A DNA stretch of 64,000 nucleotides from Agriotes lineatus (taxonomy: Eukaryota; Arthropoda; Insecta; Coleoptera; Elateridae): the NCBI GenBank assembly GCA_940337035.1, contig OW679197.1, forward strand, positions 63,075,903-63,139,902, in the 5' to 3' direction. Shown in pieces: positions 23,701-35,700 of this stretch. The translations under genes and the position numbers were made by a program. The notes beneath the pieces are model-generated. The model was not told the DNA's origin. It worked only from the letters and a program-made list of their open reading frames with translations, and did not search any database. Every line of letters starts with the position of its first letter. Position 1 is the stretch's first letter.

Positions 23701-26700
23701 AATTTGGTTAAGACGCTATAACAACACGGATGAAGATAATAGATATTAACGATACAAGTTTGATTATGAGCATCTTAACGAAACGAGTTTGATTGCCAAA
23801 ACGAGGCGGTGAGCCGAGTTTTGCGGCAATCAAACGAGTTTGGTTGTGTGCCATAAGCAAACGTGTATTGTTCAATATTTTATCTTCATCAATAAACTCT
23901 GGTTCAATGTATAAAAAGAGTGCGGTAATATTCATTACCGCACTGAGTGCGGTAATATCTATCCATTACCGCACTGAGTGCTTCATTACCGCATTAATGG
24001 ATATTACCGCACTCAGTGCGGTAGTGCATATATATTACCGTACTTTTTACTTCCCTCGTCTGAAAGACGAAGTATTGTAATCACGAAAAAATCACCTTCC
24101 GGGATTTCTTCAGATCTTCGCGTTTCAGGGTCTCTAGATGACGAAAAACAGGTTTTCTCTATTACGTCTGTCAGTTGGCAATATAACTCCAAAACTATTT
24201 GTCGGTAGAAGATGATATTTTGCATACACATTATATATACACCTGACATGAAACCGGTACAAATATATACAGGGTGAGCACGTTAAAAAAATTAAATTTT
24301 GTTTATTTTTGCTTGAACTGAGGAATACAAAGTACTTATTTGTGCATAGTGGTGGCTTTATCCTTGCCAAAAATGGGAATCAACAAATACAGGATAACTG
24401 TTGTACGAGACAAAAACGAACAACGAATAAGTGCGTTACGTTAAATAGACCTGGATCGCAAGAATTGCCAGCGCGGGCCTGGCGCAGTCAGCGCAACCGT
24501 TGTTCATCTGGGAACAATGTTCGGGAAGTTTTGAGTAAAGCCCTTTGCAAATTTTTTTTTAATAGAAAAATACATTGAACTAGAATTTATTGATGTAGAT
24601 AAAATATTGAACAATACACGTTTGCTTACGGCACATAACGAAACTAGTTTGATTGTCGCAAAACTCGGCTCACCGCCTCGTTTTGGTAATCAAACTCGTT
24701 TCGCTAAGATGCTCATAATCAAACTTGTATCATTAATTTCTATTAAATGATCAATTTATTGGCGCTTAATTAAAAATAGTTTTATTCAAGAGTTAAATGT
24801 TATAGTAGTCGATGAAGTTAATTAAAAAAAGTAGAACTATATGAAATAGTTATTTACGGTACAAGTACACAAATTAGTTATTTATGTATGAAGAGAGTAA
24901 ACTAGAATTTTAATATTGAGATTGTATCTAATACCTTAGCCGACCTAAGGGAGCCGATGACATTTTCGGTAGAGGAATTAACAAAGTTTAGTCCAGAGGT
25001 GACTTATGCAAAGTTTTTCTCCCAACCGTAAATCTAAATTTCTTTATTTTCAATTCGAGGCAAATTAATAATTACTTAATATCTAGCAGTTAACTAATAT
25101 GTTGCCAGGAAAACAAGTTTGTTTCTGTCATAAAAAGTAATAAACATAGCCGGCTTTGAGACAAAAAAGAAGTCCGTTACGTAACAAAAGTCAGGTATAT
25201 AAACTTTATTTTAAAATATTTTATCTATTATAGAATTTAGAAAACATGGGAAATATAAAAAATTACTTTAAATGTGAATTAAAATTACTACATTAGATAA
25301 TGTTTCGAAAAGAGATATTTCGGCGACCCTGACTCGTCTTGTCTCAGGTCATGTTTCTACATGGAATGAAGTGCATGAACTTTACTTACTTTACATTAGA
25401 TAATAGATTTGCGTTGAAAATATAATGTGACATTATATTTAAAATTTTGGGTGCTTAAAAATGTTAGCGAGTCCATGCTGGGCTACCCGTGAATCTTACT
25501 ATTAAACAGTCGTTTTACAAACGTAAAACTGTCAAATAAAAGTGAATTAACTATTGTAGATAAAATACGACTAACAAATACAACAGTATTATTTAGAAAC
25601 TGTTTCATATAGCGTCAAATTGTATCTTTGGTGGAACTTGGTAAATCTTTCTCTAACTTATAATCAATTTTGATAAAATATTTCCTATACTCATGCATCT
25701 ATAGAATTGCATAACTTTTTCTTCTTAAGCCATCTCTCCGGTTTTGTGCATATAGTTTTTATTTATTGCGATATAGGTTTATTTATTAGTGCAGTTCTAT
25801 ATTGCACATATAATGATATAACGATAAGCCTGTGTGCTGCCTAACTTTCTTGATCGAGCAGTTAAGCCGTCTGACTAGCAATCAGATTTTCGAATCATAC
25901 CGACTGCACCATTTTCTCTTGTTGCAAAATTATTTTAATTAGTATAAAGCCACATATGTGGTGGGCTAAATAAGCTAGTATGTATATTTTTACTAACACA
26001 AATTTGATAATTGTTTAAATTCTTATAAAGAGAAGGTGCTTGTAATGAAATTTTAAATTAATATGCAAATGCTCAATCCTCAATTCCGACAAAAATATAT
26101 CTGTCTTTGGAAAATTATTGATTATTTTCATTTTATCTGAATTAGAAGGAAAGAATTTTAAAATGTTACTAAAGCTCGGAAAAACTTAAAAGTAAGACAT
26201 TGAAACGTAAAGAAGTAGTAAGTATTATTTTTTTTTAAACAAGGTAGTAGTTAATAGGCACCAAAAGTGGCCCGAAAGCTTTTGTTTATTTGTAGCGTTG
26301 TTATGTAAGCATCCATGGCCGCTGTAGCCGTATTTCTCTTAAATGAATAAATAGTAAATATTCCAGATGGATTTGAGCCAGTCGGCGAAGACTGAATATG
26401 TTTCATAATGTTATATCATTCAGTATATTTGCTTAATGCTCAATATTATACAAAAGTAGATGGAAAATATGCGTTAATTAATTAAAAATTGTATATATTT
26501 TTTCACAGCCACTGTATTTTACTGACTTGTATTATTCTAAGATGAGAATTTACTTACATTATTAATCAAAGCTCTTGTTTGAGGGTGCGAGCGTTTTCTA
26601 AATATGATTTCAGTGCTTTCTCTTTTATTGTTATTTTTTAGTTCCCTTCTTTTACTTCATACCTTAATAAGCACTCAAAATTGTTAAAAAAGACTGACTT

Positions 26701-29700
26701 ATTCAACATAGTTAGGGAACTACGAAATAAATGAGCTCCGTCGCTATTCCACCATTTCGGCTACTGCGCATCGTTCCCCCACATGTAAGCTCTATTTTTT
26801 AATGCTGTTGACAAAGTTATGCAACCCATTATTCAATTATATTAGTCAGTCAACTAGATACTATTTAAAAAAATACTATATATTTTATTAATGTTCCTTG
26901 ATTCATAAATATATAAAAAATATAGTAGGTTTGAAGCGCGGCGTCTTTTACCTACCTACACTTACTGAATTATTACTTTACTTTGCCCTGGGTTCGCTAG
27001 CTGATTCAGTCGGTATGCTTATGAGACTCTTTTTTTATATTCGCAGAGTGGCTAAAGGAAAGCTAATGCTATTTGAGGCCAACAAATATTGTTTAAGGCC
27101 AGCTCGTAGACACCTGAAATGTTGTACTCACCAATGCAAATATGAATGACCACAAGAAGCTAAACAGTTTACAATGAAGACTATATATAATCTGCAAACC
27201 AATACACGCACAAGAAAGTACATGCAAAATACAGAGCTAACACGCTACATATATGAAAATGGTTTAAACAGATACGTAAGAATTCATTAATCGGCGCAAA
27301 GTTAAATAGTGTGTACTAGTAAACTTCTTGCGACGCTGTCCCTTCTTGAGCAGTCTCGTAATCGGATACCGGTCTTTGAGAATAGTGCGGGAACGTTGTG
27401 ATGACGTAACTGCGACGCTCGATCAGCAGGTGATTCCCCGCGCGATCAACCACACGAGTAATGGCTCCAGCTGGTGCAATAATATTTCGCTTGCACGGTA
27501 ATTATGGCTATTAACTAACCTGGCTTTTAGAGGCTCCTAGCGTTATAACTGTATACTAAGGCAGGTGCTTTTCCTATGATGTGGCAACGATAGCTGTCTT
27601 CTGACAAGGCTGCAATTGCGGCAAGATTTGGCTGCTTTTGGGTGCTGGCGTCTCTTTCAGGGGCACCATGAGCCGACGGCGAATAATGCCGATTCCCACA
27701 CAGTATATGCCGTGCTGTTTAGGGCTGTTATTAGCCCGCTTAGTGTTGCTGACAATTCGCGAGTTTGATCAGCGAACTCGCTACGACCCGCACTTGTTAA
27801 CAATTTGGGTGCGAATCCCTTGATCTGCGCTATTCAACCACTTGAGCGCGAATGAATCCTTTTGCAGGCCTCCGGCGTTGATTCCCATACTGACCGGTTA
27901 TTACCGCGCTAAAACTGCCTTGTTGGCGCATTGTTTCACACACTCGTAGCACATCGCACTTATAGTCATTGACTGCGCATACATTAAATATCACTCTATA
28001 GTGCTAAACTACGTGCATAAATACAAGAGCACTTACTGTCAGGCTTCATTGCTAATTATTATATAATGAAGAGATATCATTTGAATAAATACAGGTGGCA
28101 GGAATTGACCCGTTTCAGATTCAGCTTGACAGTGTCAACTTTCCATTTAATTTCCGTACCTCTTAAACTTATGAGACGACGAGAAATGTTTTCAAACAAA
28201 TATTAAGTGTCACAATAGTCATAAAATAGAACTTTACTATCTGACGTTATAATTAACATTAAACAAATATACGATATTAATCGAACTGTCCATAAAATAA
28301 CCTAACGAAAATACAATTGCTGAATCTAGATTGCATTAGAAATGTAACATGATCAAAAATTATTTTATCTAGTATGGCTATGGAATAGTTCCTAATTTAT
28401 GAATGCAACTATAAGTCACTTAAAAATCAAATGTCAAGTTTGATATTTAAGTATAAACGTTGTAGCATTTATAAATTAGGAACTATTCCATAGCCAAACT
28501 AGATGAAAATAATTTTTGATCATACTTTTATGCTGATTTGGATAACTTTGTCCGTGGCGTTAAAATAGAATGTAATATCTGTTGAGCTGTACTGTATTGA
28601 TATACATTTTTTATTTCCATGGTTTCAGTTTTTTTTTGAGTGAAGACAGTCGTTAAGCATATTTACCTTGATTATTATATCCACAAATTTTAGGAAATGA
28701 TAACTGACCAGCAAACCCGCATTGAAGCAATTCAGATGCGCCTACGGAATGCCTTGAAGCCGAACGAACCTAACGTAATAACAGCCCCATGGAAGCTCAA
28801 ATCTCTATCCACTCCGAATTTCCAAGAAAATCAGGAAAATAACCAACCACGTGCAGCTAACTTACAAGCTGAACCTGTAAATATCCAGGCTCTTCGAGAC
28901 CAAGCTGCTAAAATTCGGTCTGCCCTCGATAACGCTAAAACGATATTGAAAATTGCTGTTCCTCTTAATAGGCCAGAACACCAATTCGACGAATTAGTTG
29001 TAGATGGCGACATCCAAGCCCAGCTTGGAACTAGTTTCAAAAGTGTTGCGATTGAGAAATTAAATCAGGCTCCAGTTCCTGATGTTTTCAACGATTTGGT
29101 CAGGTAATTTTATTGTTTTTCAGCTGGGTACAATCTCGAATTAATTTGCCAGTTTATCATATTAGTAAATCACACACAAATCAACCAATTGGTGGCCAGA
29201 AAACCTTTATAGATTTAGAGGTTGAAAACATAACTTTTCAAACCATTAATGGAGTTCCTGCTGAGCAGATCATATTCGATCCTAAACAACCCCTTCTTGT
29301 TACTGGAAATCTCATTTATGAAAATCCAGTCAGAGTTATAGGCGATGTTTCTGTAAATGACCAAGTCAACAATTACGACTTAACAAATGAGGTGGTACAA
29401 ATGAACGAAGAATACCAAGGTGGGTAAGTACAGAGAAAAAGTAGGTAAACGAGAAAGTCTCGCTTTAGAACCTATGGAGTTTGAGCATGTGAGAGTGGCG
29501 GAAAACATAAATGCTGCCCATGTAAACGACATCCCAGTTGCTATTAAATATGATTTTGAAACGAACACTGTTAGTAATCTGAATGCTGATGAGGTTCGCA
29601 TCGCTGGTAATGTCGAAGTTGAAAATGTTAATGGAGAAAACTTTAAGGAGTTAGTAGAAAGCCTCTGTTTAACGAGCGTTGAAACTCATATTCCTGGAGG

Positions 29701-32700
29701 GACTGTTATTGCAGGGGTACCTACATTTAGCATATTTCGTAGTTACGTTGTAAAAGGGATTATAATTATAGGAAATCACTCTTGGAGAGAGCTTCGAAAC
29801 GGAAACTTTAAACGATCTAAAGTTTCCACAGGATTATATCTTTCAAGATTCAGATCAAGACTTGGATTTTGCAATTATCACCGGTATTGTTTTGTTTCTG
29901 TGATGAATACTATGAACTATATTAATAATTTTAGGGAATAAAGTATTTCAAGGACCTGTTTATGCCAGGGAAATTATTACTTCTGGAACTGTCAATGGAC
30001 TTAATCCTTGGAACTTTGTAACTTTAACTAAAAACCAGTCGCTAAACGGGAGCTATACTTTCGGTGATCTCGAAGTTACACAAAATCTAAATGTAAATAT
30101 CATATCTTACCTTGGATGGAGATAACACAGCTTTTTAGGTCGACGGTGCTATAGATGGATGGAATGTTCAAGACTTCTTGCCAAATCCTTTACTGGGCGA
30201 AACTAATGAAATAGTAACGAACGTAATTTTCAAAGAATTGGAAGTACAAGGAAATGTTACAATTCTGAATGGTTTTAACGGCTTTCATTTTGAAGAAATT
30301 CTAAAAGACGTAATTTATACGGTCAGTGCTAATTATTATTCGGAACTTTCTACTGATGACATATTGAGCGAATAACTTTCAATGCATCTGATTATTTTAA
30401 TGGAATTTCACTGACTTGTATCTTTTGATCTAAATTAATTAGCTTATGGCTAGACATAATATAATTCCGCGACAGTATTTTGAAAAGGTTTACTTTCACT
30501 ATGACAAATATGGGAGATGAAATGTAATGTTTTTCGATTTAATATATTTTATTTTAGGACGAAGAGGGGGTAGTGATAACTTCCGTAAAGGATTTTCCCG
30601 TAGGTTTCTCTGTTGTTAATGGACTTAACATAGCTTCCAATGCAATCAATAGCATTCCACTTGATTCAGTGATAACTACCGACACAGAGCAAACAATTGT
30701 ATTGAAAACATTAAATGGTCCTGTTAGCTTTGAAAATCTTGCTCTTGGTGGTTTGTATGGAGGCATAAACATTACACAGCTGGACCAAGAAGCTGTAAAA
30801 TTATCTGGAGAACAATTTGTGTCGTCCACTCTAATTTTTGACAACAACAATCAACTACCTGACATATTGGCTACGAATTGTGAAATTGTCGAAACTTTGA
30901 ACGGGCTAAGCCCAGCGGACTACTTTTACACGACTGGCGATCGAACTTTCATTAATTTTCCAGTTCTGGACAGAATTCAAGCAGAAAATGTATTGGTCCA
31001 AGGTGATCTTTCAGGTCCCATATCAGATTTCTCTCTAGACGACTTTGATGCCAAAAGGATGAGCTTGACACGGGAACAAGTTGTAACAGCACCGTATTCT
31101 ATCAACACTTTGAATGTCGACAACTTGAGGGCGGATTTTGTCAATCAGGAGCCTTTTGCTAAATTTGATTTTCAGTATTATGCAGATACAATTTCAGAGA
31201 TGTTGTTTGATGGAAAGCTTGCAATCGAAAGTAAGGTTGAAGTTTTGTTACACTATAAAGGAATTGATATATATTTTTAAAGATATGAACATAAATGGTT
31301 CCTTAATTGCCGAATATGTAAATGGTCAACACGTAAAGAATTTAATGAAAAATTGTTTATGGAAAGATAGGAATAATAATTTTGATGTTGCACTAGTGCA
31401 GGTAATATTAAATTTTGATTTATGACTGATCTACTTTGTGATTTTTTAGGGAAACGCAATTTTTGATAGCTTAAACCTCAAGAACTTTAACAATGTCGAC
31501 TTTAAACTTTTTACGGATAACATAATCTTCAAGAGTGAAGTCGATCCTATAATAAATAGCTTTAAAACTTTCCTAAACGGCTTTCATGTTACAAGAATTA
31601 TAAATTCTGAACGCCTAAACAATATCCATGTCGATGATATTTTAACCAAAACTGGCCCACAAACTATAGCAGGGCCTTTAAACATACACGGAAACGTTTT
31701 GATCAACTTTGATAGTGAAATTAATGGAAATTTAAATGATGTTCCTGTTGAATACATCCTTAAAACATTCAAATTTCTTGAAGATACCTGCATAATCAAC
31801 GGTAAATTAATAAGTTACTAAATTTACAAACTTATATGTATTCTTTCTTTTCAGATGATTTAATTTTCGATAGATTAGCGTACATAAATAAGCTGACAGT
31901 CGATGGATTTGCCAATGAAAACATTTTAGAAGAATTCTTGAAAACGTTGGTATACAAATCCGATAATACCAAATTACTGGGAAAAGTTTCCTTTGAAAGT
32001 CCTGTACGTATAGCTGTTATAGATGGAACCGATTGATACAGTTCTAGTTTCAGGTGCAAATTAATCAGAATTTAATTATCAAAGAACATTTGAATAACAT
32101 CGACTTCTCGGAGTTCGTTGATGAAATGGTTTTCATTACCTCAGACGACTTCGTTGACGGATCGATTGTATTTACACAACCAGTTCACATTGAAGAAGAA
32201 TTAACTGTTGATTCCGATTTAAATACTAGATTTCTAATTGGAATAGATCTGCAGACATGGAACGATAATGCTGTATTTATAGACCGAGGGCTAATTCCAG
32301 GTTCGTCTACAGACTGTATTTATTGAGCTACAACATTTATTTCAGGGAAACTGACGTTTGCCTCCGTTACTTTACAAGGGAATGCACTTCTAAACTACAT
32401 AAATGAGTTGGATTTAAATACTTTAATTCCACTGAGCACTAATCAATACATAAATCAAAGTTTGGAATTTGGGGTGATTCGACCATTTCATGACATTTCA
32501 GTGAAAAATTATGTAAATGGTTTAAAGCTGATAGATGAATACCACAATTCACTTCTGATGGTAACTCGTTTAGCCATAATCGATTTAAATGTTATTAAAA
32601 TATTTTAGATTGAAACCCCTCAACACCTGGCATCAAGTGTAACGTTCCAAAGTAATGTTTTAGTCCGTGATAATTTAGACATATTTGGTTTAGTGAATGG

Positions 32701-35700
32701 GAAAAACCTTAGCACCGTGGTCACAACGAATACTGATCAAAATCTAACAGCTTCGTACAAGTTTAGCACCAGAGTAAACTGCGATGCTAACTGGATTGTA
32801 TCTGGACTTATCAATGGAATTAACGTAACGGACTGGAGTAAGAGAAGCATTCGAACTGACACTCCTCAAGTTATTTACGACGACTGGATCGTTGCTGGAA
32901 ATGTAACTTTTGAGGACAATGTAGGTGGTGGAGGGCTTGTTCAAGGATTAAACATTCAAAACATGGCTGATCGAGTGGAGGAAAAACGTTTGCTTAAACT
33001 TTCAACTGAGAGTGGGTTGATGGTATTAGACAAAATATATATTTGGTGTTGACATATACATTTTTGTTTTTCAGGAGGATTATGTTAATATGTGCACAAA
33101 TGTAAATGAAATGATGGATATAGCGCAAAATCAAATCTATTTGTTTAAATATCTGGAGGATATTCAAGTTTTTGAATTTCAGAATGACGTTGGAAACGTA
33201 CATAACTTCAAAGTATGGTTTTATATTTAAAAATTTGCAGCCACTTGTTATATATGTTTTAGAGTCGAAATAGCAATTATCTATTAGTTACGGAAATCGG
33301 ATCTTGTGTTTCCCATTTATTTGTCTGGTTCAAATCACAGTTTCGACTACTCAAGCAAATTGAAACTGGAACGATCGCTCAATTTATTTCTGTACACGAC
33401 GGAGATTTGCTATTTTTGGTTAGCAAAAGCGATGAACTTGTATCGACGTGTGTTGTAGGTGGCACAAATGTCTGGAGGTTTGATTCGGATGACTTAATTG
33501 TTAGTATTATTTAAAATACGTAGATGAATATGTATATACAGCTATTATTTTAGCGTTTGTACCAGCTAGAAGACCATACAATTTTACAAGAATCTTTAGC
33601 TCCTGGCACTTTCTATGGTCTAAGCAGCAACTTTGTAGTAGAATACCAAATTGTTACAGTTGTTGAAACAAATATAAGGATCTATAGAAAATGGATAATA
33701 AATTCAGGTAAGTTACCTAAGCTACTTTTACTTCTTCTTTGTAATATTCCCACCTTTCTCAATAGTCTACTTTTCGGGTAGATCGATTGATTGTCTATCT
33801 TTTCGGATATTGTCTTTTTGCTCTGGTGCTTTAGATTGTGGATTGAATAAATAGTTTTTTTCTGGTTTTACTTATATTTGTTGTACGTTGGAAGTACAAT
33901 TTGAGAAAATTGTTGAGGATTTGTGAGTTCTTCGAGCAGTCCCTGCCAACTCATACTCTTTGTAAATCTCTCATGGCCATCCCACATTGCCGTTTAATCA
34001 TCCCCATTGTTTGATATTTGTGCATTGGGATAGACGAATGGGCCAATTATTCCACATTGTCTTAGGTGTGTTATGTCGCGGCTGTTCTTATTCCAACCAA
34101 TAATTTGCTACCTGTAAATCTCGTTTGTAACATGTAACAAGTTTTAATGGGTCCAGTTTCTCAGTACGATAGACGGGGCTAGACCCCTGTGAAGTTAGCA
34201 CCACAACTTTAAAAAATGTTAATTTTTTCAAGAGTTCCCGTTGCACCCCAAAGAGTTCTAGAGTTCCTTGCTATTTTTAAAAATAGTTCTATGTATTTAA
34301 GAGAAAAAAATGTAGATCGAAAATTTGGGGTGCTAACTTCACATTTTCCTCGGACAAATACCACTATAACCCTTTTTAAGTCATACTTATTGAAAAATGT
34401 CATGAAACTTTTTGATAGAGCTCGTCGGGGTGCTACTAGAACTCTAAAAAAAAAAGATTATCAAAATTTTTTTTTTATAAACCGGAAAAATATATCTTTT
34501 TATTGTTTTTAAGTTCCGGTAGTTCTAATGTGAGTTCTAGTAGCACCCCGGCGAGTTCTATTGATAACTCTAATAACATTTTTTGATAAGACTCGAAGTA
34601 AAAAAGTTACGCTTATTTCTATGTTAGCACTTTTACAAAACGACGAAGACCTGGAAGTAATTTTTTTTAGTTCCGGTAGTTCTAATAGGAGTTCTAATAG
34701 CACCCGGACGAGTTTTATCAATAACTCTAATAGCATTTTTTGATAAGACTAGAAGTAAAAAGGTATCATATGTGTAAAATCAAATTCTGTAATTAAAATC
34801 GCTGATTTAATTAGGACATTTAATTAGTGCATTTAATTGGCGGTGTAATTCTCGGTTTAATTGGAGCATTTAATTGTGTCAATTAAAATTTGATTGACAG
34901 CTAGGTCAATCAAGGTGTCGGAATACTACTCACGTGTATAATAAAAAAATGTGAGCAAACGAAAATGAAAACAAGCTTAGCTTTGAAACGTTTGTTTTAT
35001 GAATATGTTGGTGACACTGTAAGTCTATGTTAAATTCTAGGTTAGCAAGTAAGGTTTTGCGTCAGTTTTGACACAGACTGACGCAAAACCTAACCTACTA
35101 AAGTCGAATTTGACATAGACTTACAGTCGCACCAACATATTATTCATGAAACAAATATTTCAAAGCCAAGCTTGATTTCATTTTCGTTTACTCACATGTT
35201 ACATTTAACAATTATGACGATCTACGAAAGAAATGTGTCAGAACGGATACCAAAGCTGTGGTTGTTCCACATGTCATTATATATGTAGTAAAATAACGAT
35301 ATTTTGAGATTTTAATAGTTCAATATGTTCAAGATGTTTTGTTTTTCAATATTTGCAAATTAAAATTTAAAAAAAATGCAAAAAAAGTAAAAGAAACGCC
35401 ACCATGTATTTCCACCTTGACGCGGTGGGGCGGCTTCCTTGCATCAGCATTAAAGTAATAACAAGCAAATGTTCGATGTAAAACTAAGAGAGATACTAAT
35501 TTTTTACTAAACTATCAAAACTTAAAGAAATTGCTTTCAGGACATTGGTTTAGCAAACACAAAAAAGCTTTTTTTACTTCAAGTCTTATTAAAAAATGTT
35601 ATTGGAGTTATCGATAGAACTCATCCGGGTGCTACTAGAACTCCTATTAGAACTACCGGAACTGTACAAAATTACTTCAAGGTCTTTGTCGTTTTGTAAA

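Noticed and set aside
23355..24080. Several 75-95 codon frames on both strands
   Set aside because: They follow the 338-bp tandem repeat and the palindromes exactly and have no recognisable motif.
29104..29123. A 20-bp GT...TTTTTCAG segment that would restore the frame if spliced, i.e. a micro-intron in the large gene
   Set aside because: Twenty bases is below any workable spliceosomal intron. A 62-bp intron with the same donor and an acceptor at 29164-29165 also restores the frame and matches the sizes of its neighbours.
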